Positions 5,873 to 12,729 of a DNA stretch of 12,729 nucleotides are shown here, one piece after another (the first letter of the stretch is position 1; every line of letters starts with the position of its first letter). The position numbers were made by a program, and so were the translations under genes. The notes below the pieces were generated by a model that was given only the letters and a program-made list of their open reading frames with translations, searched no databases and had not been told where the DNA came from. Source of the stretch: Candidatus Desantisiibacteriota bacterium (lineage in GTDB: Bacteria; UBA9089; CG2-30-40-21). The stretch covers positions 1 to 12,729 of the forward strand of contig JACQYP010000057.1 of NCBI GenBank assembly GCA_016208205.1. Direction: 5' to 3'.

Positions 5873-8800
5873 ATGCTTAAACAACTTTTACTTTTACTTA
5901 TTTTGTTACCAACCCTATCTATGGCAGCAACAAATACTGTTGTTTCCTCTCCATTGCCGGCGGCAAATAAGTTTGTCATTGCCATTGCTGAAATAGGAAA
6001 GGGTCCTGATAGCCTTGAATCGGATGCCGGCAAGGAGATAACCCGACTTATTGTCAGAGAGTTGAATGAAAAATTTATTAGATTCAATGAGACACAGGTA
6101 GAGACTATTATCGTTGAAAAGGTTAAGAATAATGATGAGGCAGGGGCTCTTGGCAAAAAGTATGGGGCGTCTCTGATTGTCTGGGGATGGATACCTGTAG
6201 CCACTCAGGATGCCTTTATCCCTAACTTTAAGATTGCAAATGAGATAAAGGGCATGGAGATGATTAATCAAAAGGAATTCTCATCCAGACTGCGTGGGGT
6301 TGATAGCTTTGCTTTAAGTGATATTATTTGTGAAAGGGCTTCTATGCTATCCTCATTTCTGATAGGGCTTACCTCTTATTCAAACAAGGAGTATAAGAAA
6401 GCTTTGTTTGAGCTGGACGCGGTCAGATCAAAGGAAAGAATCTCCTCTGGCAATAGCGGATTTTTTGATTCTAAGGGAATTGCTCTGTACCTTGGGAATA
6501 TCTATCTTTATCAAAAGGCATATGAGCTTGCTGTCAAGGAATACGATAAGGCAATTCTGTCGGATCAAGGCTATGGTAAGGCATGGTATAACAAGGCTAT
6601 TGCCTTGACCAAGCTGGAGAGGTATCAGGATGCCCTTATCTGTTACAATGAGACTATCCGGCTGCTTAATGAAGAATGTCTTGATGCCTGGTATCAAAAG
6701 GCAACCGTGTTATCCCTGCTTGGAAGATTTCAGGAGGCACTCCTTGTCTATGAACAACTTACAAAGATTGAGCCTGACAATGCGGATGCATTATATAAAA
6801 AAGGGATGATCCTGTGCGAGCTTGGAGAGACAAAAAAGGCAATGGATTGTATGGATGAGGTTATTAAACTTCAGTCTGGCTCTCCATTGTCTTATTATAC
6901 TAAAGGGATACTTCTTGAGGAGCAAAAAAGGTATGAAGACAGTATTGCTTGTTATAATGCTTGCCTGAAACTTCAGCCACAGAATATTTCATGTTGGCAG
7001 CATAAGGCAGGAGCTCTTGAAAGATTGAACAAAAAGGATGAGGCTATATCATGTTATAATACGCTCACAAGCATTGAGCCGAACAATATTGATGCCTTGT
7101 ATGCTAAATCTGTTCTGCTATCTGAGACCAAAAACTATGAGGCTGCCAATAAATGTCTTGATGAAGCCCTTCGTGTCTCGCCAAAACATTTATCGGCATG
7201 GAAACAAAAGGCAGCTGTCTTGAGCAAACTTGGAGAATATGAGGAGGCTCTTGGATGTTTTGAGCAAATATCCGGGACAGTATCCCTGTCTGTTGATGTT
7301 TTATCTTGCAAAAGTATTGCCTTAATTGAGCTTAATCGCAATGATGAGGCTATAGCCTGTTTGGATAAGATACTTGAGTTATCACCTGCCAATACTGATG
7401 CCTTATTTTCTAAGGCTTTGCTGCTGCAAAAGATGGGAAGAAAGCAAGAGGCTGTTATATGTTTACAAGATGTGGTTAAGGCAATGCCGACCCATACTCA
7501 GGGCTGGTATCGTCTTGGGCTTATAGCCATCGAATCCGGAGAGCTGCAAAAAGGCGAGGAATGTTTCAGGCAGACTGTAAAATTGGATCCCGAACATATT
7601 CAAGCCTGGTATCGTGGTGGGCTTGCCTTAAATGAGCTTGGTGAAAGCAAGGAGGCTTGCCAATACCTTGAACGAGCAGTAAAGCTTGACCCATCCCTCT
7701 CAGATGCCTGGTACTTGAGGGGTACAATCCTTGCTAAAATGGGTGAATATGAAGAGGCAATCCCTTGTTATAGTCAGGTAATATCCCTTAATGTAGACGA
7801 AGCGTCTCGCTTCGTATCCTCAACGAGCCGAGACGGACTGGCTGTTGTTAATGCCTGGCGTAAAAAGGCAAATGCATTAAGTAGCCTCAAGAGATTCAAG
7901 GAAGCGATTCTTTGCTATGAAGAGTCACTGAAGCTTGACTCAAAAAATGCAGCTGTTTGGGTTGAAAAGGGGGATGCCCTGCTTGGGATTAAGGATATTT
8001 CAAATGCTGTAAAATGTTATAATCAAGCATTGACCATAGGTACATCTGATACCCTTTGGTGTAAAAAGGGCGATGCATCAGCCATGCTTAACGATGATAA
8101 AGGTGCCCTTGAGTGTTATGATAATGCTGTCAAAATAAACCCATCCTGCGTAGATGCATGGTACAATAAGGGGTTATCGCTTATCAGGCTGAAACAATAC
8201 GAGGATGCTCTCACCGCATATACAAAGGTGATAGAATTGACCCCTACAGTAGACGAGTCGTCTCGGCTCGTTGAAAGTACGAAGCGAGACGCTTCGTCTA
8301 CAGTTGCCTGGAAGCAAAAAGGAAATATCCTGACAAGGCTCAAAAGGTATGATGAGGCACTTAATTGTCTTGATAAGATACTTTCGATGCAGCCTGAGGA
8401 TACTGAAACCATATCCCTGAAGGCAGCCCTACTGCAACAACTGAATCGGCTTGAGGCTGCTGTGCAGTGTCTTGAGCTGCTTCCTAGAAATGAAGATAAT
8501 CTTCAGAGGATGGCTGATATTCTTGCTACACTTGGTAAGTATGATAGGGCGGTTGAGTATTATTCTCAAGTGATAGGAACAGACAAAGAGAATCTATCTG
8601 CCTGGTGTAAAAAAGGGGTATGTCTGCAAAATCTGAATCGTCTGCAGGATGCACTTGTCTGCTATAATACGGTAATTGAGAATACGAAGCGAGACGCTTT
8701 GTCTACAGAAAATACGAAGCGGGACGCTTCGTCTGCCGCCTTAACCCAGAAGGCAATTATCCTTACCTCGCTTGGCAATATGGGTGATGCAGTAGAGTGT

Positions 8801-9175
8801 TATAATAAGATTCTGGAGAAAAAACCTGATTGCATGGATGTTATCTACAAGAAGGGACTGCTCCTGTCTGAACTGAAGCTCTATCCAGAGGCTCTCAAAT
8901 GCTTTGATAAGATCACTGACGAAAATACAGAATTATTGATTGAAAAAGCTCTGGTGTTATCCAATCTCAAGCGTGATAAGGATGCCCTCGCCTGTCTGAA
9001 TAAGGCAACAAGTATCTCCCCTGATAAGGCAATTGCCTGGTGGAGACAGGGAGAGGTGTTGAGCAAGCTTGAGGAGAATGAGGAGGCAATCAAGGCTTAT
9101 GATACGGCTATTAAAATCCTGCCGCAAGAGGCACAATTGCAATGCGATAAGGCACAGGTTCTGGAATCTCGATAA
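5873..9175 (+). CDS. Secreted giant TPR-repeat protein, upstream part
   Basis: An 1100-residue protein. Residues 1-18 are a typical Sec signal peptide (MLKQ, a run of leucines, then LSMA|AT). Residues about 29-135 form an alpha/beta domain (FVIAIAEIGKG ... EAGALGKKYGASLIVWGWIP) resembling the nucleotide-free, TolB/CsgG-like N-terminal domains of other secreted TPR proteins; I cannot name it firmly. From about residue 190 to the end there are about 25 TPRs of 34 residues with the pattern AWYNKG..L..L.RYEEAI.CYD..I.L.P, so it is probably a periplasmic or surface scaffold. Three linkers carry extra palindrome-encoded peptides (after 7793, 8249 and 8683). The stop at 9173-9175 falls in the middle of a repeat, and the TPR pattern resumes at once in the +1-shifted frame. 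This therefore looks like the front of a roughly 2,200-residue protein broken by a 50-nt deficit. Transcription may start at 5593. Confidence 0.85.
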   Translation: MLKQLLLLLILLPTLSMAATNTVVSSPLPAANKFVIAIAEIGKGPDSLESDAGKEITRLIVRELNEKFIRFNETQVETIIVEKVKNNDEAGALGKKYGASLIVWGWIPVATQDAFIPNFKIANEIKGMEMINQKEFSSRLRGVDSFALSDIICERASMLSSFLIGLTSYSNKEYKKALFELDAVRSKERISSGNSGFFDSKGIALYLGNIYLYQKAYELAVKEYDKAILSDQGYGKAWYNKAIALTKLERYQDALICYNETIRLLNEECLDAWYQKATVLSLLGRFQEALLVYEQLTKIEPDNADALYKKGMILCELGETKKAMDCMDEVIKLQSGSPLSYYTKGILLEEQKRYEDSIACYNACLKLQPQNISCWQHKAGALERLNKKDEAISCYNTLTSIEPNNIDALYAKSVLLSETKNYEAANKCLDEALRVSPKHLSAWKQKAAVLSKLGEYEEALGCFEQISGTVSLSVDVLSCKSIALIELNRNDEAIACLDKILELSPANTDALFSKALLLQKMGRKQEAVICLQDVVKAMPTHTQGWYRLGLIAIESGELQKGEECFRQTVKLDPEHIQAWYRGGLALNELGESKEACQYLERAVKLDPSLSDAWYLRGTILAKMGEYEEAIPCYSQVISLNVDEASRFVSSTSRDGLAVVNAWRKKANALSSLKRFKEAILCYEESLKLDSKNAAVWVEKGDALLGIKDISNAVKCYNQALTIGTSDTLWCKKGDASAMLNDDKGALECYDNAVKINPSCVDAWYNKGLSLIRLKQYEDALTAYTKVIELTPTVDESSRLVESTKRDASSTVAWKQKGNILTRLKRYDEALNCLDKILSMQPEDTETISLKAALLQQLNRLEAAVQCLELLPRNEDNLQRMADILATLGKYDRAVEYYSQVIGTDKENLSAWCKKGVCLQNLNRLQDALVCYNTVIENTKRDALSTENTKRDASSAALTQKAIILTSLGNMGDAVECYNKILEKKPDCMDVIYKKGLLLSELKLYPEALKCFDKITDENTELLIEKALVLSNLKRDKDALACLNKATSISPDKAIAWWRQGEVLSKLEENEEAIKAYDTAIKILPQEAQLQCDKAQVLESR
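7793..7844 (+). repeat. Intragenic palindromic element, copy A
   Basis: Starts GTAGACGAAGCGTCTCGCTT and continues into an inverted second half. 41 of its first 43 bases match copy E (12588-12640) on the same strand. It is read as VDEASRF ... TSRDG in the linker after one TPR. Spacing between the flanking AW motifs is 49 rather than 34 residues, so the net gain is 15 residues. The orientation is opposite to copy B, yet the frame stays open. Confidence 0.85.
8249..8301 (+). repeat. Intragenic palindromic element, copy B (best full copy)
   Basis: 53 bp with perfect GTAGACGA/TCGTCTAC ends. It consists of two 7-3-7 hairpins: CGAGTCG-TCT-CGGCTCG and CGAAGCG-AGA-CGCTTCG. It encodes VDESSRLVESTKRDASST between two TPRs. 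A 7-bp direct repeat, CTACAGT, flanks it (8244-8250 and 8298-8304), offset by exactly 54 nt. That offset would keep the frame if it is a target duplication, but part of it overlaps the element's own end. 49 of 53 bases match the reverse complement of copy E in rimO. Confidence 0.9.
8683..8736 (+). repeat. Intragenic palindromic element, copy C (two half-units in tandem)
   Basis: Two 24-bp half-units (8683-8706 and 8713-8736), each TACGAAGCG-rGACGC-type, in direct orientation and separated by AGAAAA. They encode NTKRDALST and ENTKRDASS between two TPRs. The net gain over the 34-residue period is 12 residues. Here the half-unit occurs without its inverted partner, so it can spread or duplicate on its own. 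Confidence 0.8.
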
Positions 9176-12100
9176 CAAGCATGTTAAGGCATGGTACAAC
9201 AAGGGGGTTATCCTATCCGGCACGGGTGAGCACAAGCAGGCAATCGAATGTTATGCCCGGGTAATCGAATTAAATCCCCTGCATGTTAATGCCTGGTATA
9301 ATCAGGGGTTAGCCCTTGCAGAGCTTAAGGAATTCGAAAAAGGGGCAGAATGCCTTGACAGGGTAATTAATTTGGACGGGAAGTATTATAAGGCATGGCT
9401 CAAAAAGGGAGAGTTGCTGGAGAAGATGAACAGGGATCAATCAGCATTCCTTTGCTATGAAGAGGCAATTAAAATAAATGCTACGGATACTGTTGCCTTG
9501 CTTGGAAAGGCAAGGATATTAGCGTCAATGAATAAACAGCAGGAGGCATCTGATTGTTATGCCTTTGTCCTCAAATTAGAGAAGCAAAATTTTGAGGCAT
9601 TGCTGGGAATGGCACGGGCATTGAACCTCCTGAATAAATACGCTGCTGCCCTTGAATCCTGTAATAGGATGTTAGAGATTGATCCCAATTGTGCAGATGC
9701 ATGGGTCTGTAAGGGTGATGCCTTAACCGGCATGAAGGAGTATTCTGAGGCTATAACTGCTTATGACGCTTCGTCTACTGAAAATACGAATCGGGACGCT
9801 TCGTTTACTAAGGCATTATCCGGCAAAGGGTTGTGTATGTCCAAGCTTTGTCGGTACGAAGAGGCAATATCGCTCTATGATCAAGCCATAGCCATAAACA
9901 AAGAAAATGCTGGTTTGTGGTATTATAAAGCAACTGCTCTTTCTGGTGCAAAAAAATATCAGGAAGCAATTAATTGTTATGATAAAGCAATCTCGATAGA
10001 TTCATCAAAACCGATATATTGGTACGATAAGGCATCCTCTTTATCCTCTCTTGAAAGATATGAGGAGGCTGCTACCTGTTATACTAATGTCCTGAAATTA
10101 GATGCTAAGCACACCCTTGCATGGTATAACAAAGGGCTATGCCTTGCCATGATTAATCAACTACCCGAGTCAATTAATTGTTATGATGAGGCATTAAGGA
10201 TATGCCCCAATGATGCTGATACCCTGTATAACAAGGGGCTTGCCCTGAGTAACTCAGGAAGGCAGGAAGAGGCATTAATGTGCTATACCAGAACAATTCA
10301 GCAAGATCCGGCACATAGTAAGGCATGGTATAATAAAGGGAATATCTTGTATTCCAATAAGAAATATCAAGAGGCAATAGATTGCTATCAGCAGACAATA
10401 ACCCTTGAGCCGTCAAATACCCTTGCCTGGTATAATCAGGGAATAGCCTTATCAGCCATGGGTAGGTTTCAGGAGGCAGTCAAATGTTATGATGAGGTTC
10501 TAAAAAGGAGCCCTAATGAGGATAAGGTGTGGATGAATAAGGCACTTACTTTAAGCAAACTCGGCAAACATGAGGATGCCGCAGGGTGTTACCAGGAGAT
10601 AATCAGAATGTGCCCTAAAAACATAGATGCTGTTTTTAGAAAAGGTGTGGAATTAGCTGAGATTGGCAAGCATCAAGAGGCAATTGAGTGCTATAAAACT
10701 GTCCTGAAAGGCAATAGCGATATTTCTGCAAATAAAGAGGTCTTGTATTATCAAGCCGTGTCCCTTGTCAGCCTTGGCAAGCACGAGGATGCTGTGAAAG
10801 CCTATGCTAATGTTCTCAAGCTTAACCCAAAGGATGAAAAGGCATTGCTTGGAAATGGAGCTGCCCTTATGTGGCTGGAAAGATATGAGGAGGCTATGGA
10901 TTGCTATACCGATGTCCTATCCTTAAATCTATCAGACAATGGCAATGCCTGGTATCAGAAAGGGCTGACATGCACCCATCTTAAAAGATATAATGATGCT
11001 ATTGCCTGTTATAATCAAGCTACTGATATTAATCCTCTATTGGTTGATGCCTGGTATCAGAAGGGAGAGGCATTATATTCACTGGAACGATTGGAACAAA
11101 GCATGTCTTGCTTTGATATGGTAATTAAGCTGAACCCATCCCATGCAAAGGCATGGCATAAGAAGGGTGCTATATTGTATGAGTTTGGAAAGATTAAGGA
11201 GGCAGCAAACTGTTTTGATGAGGCAACCAAAAATGATCCCACCTATGCCCAGTCATGGTATAATAAGGGTATGGCTATGGAAAAACTGGGTGAGCTGAAG
11301 AATGCTATCAGCAATTATGAAAAGGCGATAGAATTAAAATTAGAGAATATAGAGGTTTGGTACAATAAAGGGAAGAGTCTGGAAAAACTTAATCGGTTTG
11401 ATGAGGCAATTGTTTGCTATGATAAGGTTACAACCATAAAGCCGGGGCATCTTAATGCCTGGTATCGAAAGGCGATGCTTCTGATGAAGGCGGATAAGTT
11501 TAATGGGGCACTGCTTTCCATTGAAGAGGCATTAAAGATAAGCCCCATGTATGATGATGCTCTGTATTGTAAGGGAAATATTCTCTATCGACTTGGGCGG
11601 TATGATGATGCCCTGGGCTGCTATGAAAGTATTCTGTCGCGAAACCCTCAGCACATTCATGCCTTGTATGGTAAGGGTGTAAACTTGGGCAAATTAGGCA
11701 AGGTTGGGGATGCAGGCATATGTTACGAGCAGGTAACCAGGCTGAATCCTGAATATACAGATGCCTGGTACAATTGGGGTAATCTATTGTATAAGGCAGG
11801 AAGATATGGCGAGGCAAATACCTGTTTTGATGAGGTCATTAAATTGGATAAGACCTATGCAGAGGCATGGTATAATAAGGGAAATATCCTGTATCAACTT
11901 GGACGGCCGCAAGAGGCATTAACCTATTATGATGAGGCAATTAACTTGAATGCAAACGATGCCAATGCCTGGTATAATAAAGGGAATATCCTGTATCAGC
12001 TCGAAAGGTATCAGGACGCAATGAATTGCTTTGACAATACTATCCGGATAAATCCCATGGATGCCAAGGCATGGTACAACAAGGGTCTGGTGTTTGCCAA

Positions 12101-12386
12101 ATTAGAAAAGTATCAAGAGGCAATCCCCTGCTTTGATGTATCCATTAAAATAGACCCAACAGATGCCAATGCCTGGTATAATAAGGGAACAACCCTGGGG
12201 AATGCAGGAAGGATTGATGAGGCTATTTTTTGTCTGGAAAAAGCCATTAACCTTTATCCTGATTTTGCCCCTGCATGGAGGGCAAAGGGTACCTACCTTC
12301 TTGTTGCCGGCAAGGAACACAGGTTGGTTGAGGATTGTTTTAATAGCTCAGGCAACATAAGCCTGTTATGGGTATCCATGCCATAG
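9069..12386 (+). CDS. Giant TPR-repeat protein, downstream part in a shifted frame
   Basis: The open frame runs from a TTG at 9069, but genuine TPR sequence begins only at about 9168 (LDNKHVKAWYNKG). The preceding residues (MRRMRRQSRL...) are the out-of-frame reading of the upstream repeats. From there about 31 TPRs of 34 residues follow to about 12346, the most regular being those at 11760-12240 (AWYNKGNILYQLGR, CFDEVIKLD). Most repeats have Cys before the helix-B aromatic residue (CYD/CFD). There is no signal peptide, so it is most likely the remainder of the protein beginning at 5873. An AGGAGG at 9081-9086 with ATG 9099 could let it start separately, but that motif is just the codons for Glu-Glu-Ala repeats. 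The last TPR is broken after EDCFN, and the final residues (SSGNISLLWVSMP) are antisense rimO sequence. Copy D of the palindrome is inside it. Confidence 0.75.
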   Translation: MRRMRRQSRLMIRLLKSCRKRHNCNAIRHRFWNLDNKHVKAWYNKGVILSGTGEHKQAIECYARVIELNPLHVNAWYNQGLALAELKEFEKGAECLDRVINLDGKYYKAWLKKGELLEKMNRDQSAFLCYEEAIKINATDTVALLGKARILASMNKQQEASDCYAFVLKLEKQNFEALLGMARALNLLNKYAAALESCNRMLEIDPNCADAWVCKGDALTGMKEYSEAITAYDASSTENTNRDASFTKALSGKGLCMSKLCRYEEAISLYDQAIAINKENAGLWYYKATALSGAKKYQEAINCYDKAISIDSSKPIYWYDKASSLSSLERYEEAATCYTNVLKLDAKHTLAWYNKGLCLAMINQLPESINCYDEALRICPNDADTLYNKGLALSNSGRQEEALMCYTRTIQQDPAHSKAWYNKGNILYSNKKYQEAIDCYQQTITLEPSNTLAWYNQGIALSAMGRFQEAVKCYDEVLKRSPNEDKVWMNKALTLSKLGKHEDAAGCYQEIIRMCPKNIDAVFRKGVELAEIGKHQEAIECYKTVLKGNSDISANKEVLYYQAVSLVSLGKHEDAVKAYANVLKLNPKDEKALLGNGAALMWLERYEEAMDCYTDVLSLNLSDNGNAWYQKGLTCTHLKRYNDAIACYNQATDINPLLVDAWYQKGEALYSLERLEQSMSCFDMVIKLNPSHAKAWHKKGAILYEFGKIKEAANCFDEATKNDPTYAQSWYNKGMAMEKLGELKNAISNYEKAIELKLENIEVWYNKGKSLEKLNRFDEAIVCYDKVTTIKPGHLNAWYRKAMLLMKADKFNGALLSIEEALKISPMYDDALYCKGNILYRLGRYDDALGCYESILSRNPQHIHALYGKGVNLGKLGKVGDAGICYEQVTRLNPEYTDAWYNWGNLLYKAGRYGEANTCFDEVIKLDKTYAEAWYNKGNILYQLGRPQEALTYYDEAINLNANDANAWYNKGNILYQLERYQDAMNCFDNTIRINPMDAKAWYNKGLVFAKLEKYQEAIPCFDVSIKIDPTDANAWYNKGTTLGNAGRIDEAIFCLEKAINLYPDFAPAWRAKGTYLLVAGKEHRLVEDCFNSSGNISLLWVSMP
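9137..9189 (+). other. Frame break in the TPR gene (50-nt deficit)
   Basis: From the first codon of the repeat LQCDKAQVLES (9137) to the same position of the next repeat (AWYNKG, 9189) is 52 nt instead of the 102 nt seen between neighbouring repeats. A single loss of 50 nt explains both the shortened repeat and the change of frame (50 is not a multiple of three). This favours one deletion or assembly collapse over two separate genes. Confidence 0.7.
9765..9808 (+). repeat. Intragenic palindromic element, copy D (one partial and one full half-unit)
   Basis: GACGCTTCGTCTAC (9765-9778), a TGAAAA spacer, then a full 24-bp half-unit (9785-9808). It encodes DASSTENTNRDASFT, which replaces the end of a TPR; the period is 38 instead of 34 residues. 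The layout and spacer are as in copy C, with more base changes, so it appears older. Confidence 0.75.
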
Positions 12387-12729
12387 AGGGTTATATCTTG
12401 AGCTATCAGATTTATCTCATGAGTGCCTACTACATTAACAAGTTCCTCAACCTCTTTTACGATACTATCTATATCCCTGCTTTGATATTTGCCCCGCAAG
12501 GCAGGAATAAGGCAATAAGAGCAGCAATTATCACATCCATCAGCTATCTTGACATAGGCTGTATGCGGAAGGGTAGCAATGATGCGTGTAGACGAAGCGT
12601 CTCGCTTCGTATCTTCGACGAGCCGAGACGACTCGGCTACTATCTGAGACGGCTTAGCTACTATTGCCTGATAAATCTTGCTTATTTCCCCCACACCAAT
12701 CAAATGACCTATTCCGGGAAATTCATCCA
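12293..12729 (-). CDS. rimO: Ribosomal protein S12 methylthiotransferase fragment
   Basis: RimO is a radical-SAM enzyme with two iron-sulfur clusters that methylthiolates an aspartate of ribosomal protein S12. The visible part covers the end of the N-terminal domain (EFPGIGHLIGVGEISKI) and the start of the radical-SAM domain. The latter includes HTAYVKIADG, then the CxxxCxxC cluster site CDNCCSYC, LIPALRGKYQSR and INLIAQDITLYGMD. These favour RimO over MiaB. The gene enters from the right edge, so its start is not seen. Homology stops after LPELLKQ (about 12335); the last about 14 residues are antisense TPR sequence. The rest of the radical-SAM barrel and the TRAM domain are missing, so this copy should be non-functional unless the junction is an assembly error. 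A palindromic element (12588-12640) adds VAESSRLVEDTKRDASST just before the radical-SAM domain. Confidence 0.85.
   Translation of the reverse strand, partial: DEFPGIGHLIGVGEISKIYQAIVAKPSQIVAESSRLVEDTKRDASSTRIIATLPHTAYVKIADGCDNCCSYCLIPALRGKYQSRDIDSIVKEVEELVNVVGTHEINLIAQDITLYGMDTHNRLMLPELLKQSSTNLCSLPATRR
12588..12640 (-). repeat. Intragenic palindromic element, copy E, inside rimO
   Basis: 53 bp, the same length as copy B and 49 of 53 identical to it when read along the rimO coding strand. It is in the same reading frame and gives VAESSRLVEDTKRDASST in the linker between the N-terminal domain and the radical-SAM domain. One hairpin is CGAAGCG-TCT-CGCTTCG and the other AGCCGAG-ACGA-CTCGGCT. A degenerate half-unit (GTAGCTAAGCCGTCTCAG on the coding strand, about 12641-12661) may lie next to it. 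Confidence 0.9.

Noticed and set aside
7788..7853. TTAATG direct repeat around copy A as a target duplication
   Set aside because: Removing it would leave a TPR of 29-30 residues, and AATGCCTGG is a recurrent TPR codon string (Asn-Ala-Trp), so the match is probably chance.
9069..9175. Independent start or programmed frameshift joining the two TPR frames
   Set aside because: There is no slippery sequence with a downstream structure that I can point to, and the repeat at the junction is itself 50 nt too short, which a frameshift signal would not explain. The AGGAGG before ATG 9099 is simply the coding for Glu-Glu-Ala in the upstream frame.
7793..9808. CRISPR array formed by the palindromic repeats
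   Set aside because: The copies are irregularly spaced by hundreds of bases, vary in orientation and lie inside coding sequence, with no cas genes.

Overview
The window (about 12.7 kb, moderate-to-low GC) looks like chromosomal DNA of an uncultivated bacterium. Evidence for Bacteria: sigma70-like promoters, good Shine-Dalgarno sites, a response regulator with a GGDEF-type domain, and a RimO-type methylthiotransferase. I cannot assign a phylum. Almost every gene junction carries a short palindromic or tandem repeat, and giant secreted TPR proteins are present. From general memory this resembles repeat-rich candidate-phylum genomes from groundwater metagenomes, but that is an impression only.

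Layout. Positions 1-2586 (+) carry histidine biosynthesis genes: the 3' part of hisC, then hisB one base downstream, then hisA after a 121-bp repeat-bearing spacer. hisH, often found between hisB and hisA, is absent here, and hisF does not follow. Positions 2692-4268 (+) carry a TSUP (TauE/SafE) membrane permease and a small three-helix membrane protein whose 5' end is unclear. Positions 4325-5272 (-) encode a receiver + GGDEF-like response regulator with a near-consensus promoter. Positions 5360-5872 are non-coding. They hold that promoter, a repeat element, a second strong promoter facing the other way, a short candidate leader or small RNA ending in a Rho-independent terminator, and a 116-bp inverted-repeat element. 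Positions 5873-12386 (+) encode a huge TPR protein (about 56 repeats) split into two frames at about 9170. At the right edge a rimO fragment (-) is fused tail-to-tail with the broken last TPR.

The most interesting signal is a family of about 53-bp double-palindrome elements (half-unit about 24 bp, termini GTAGAC/GTCTAC). They are inserted inside protein-coding sequence at least five times: four sites in the TPR genes and one in rimO. Every copy is read in the same frame relative to the element, in either orientation, and adds a hydrophilic peptide such as TKRDASST. The nearest known analogy is the Rickettsia palindromic elements. The TPR periodicity gives an internal ruler that shows these are insertions.

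Two structural breaks deserve checking against reads: a 50-nt deficit plus frame change in the TPR gene at about 9137-9189, and the TPR/rimO junction at about 12329-12350. Either could be real rearrangement or an assembly artefact in repetitive DNA.
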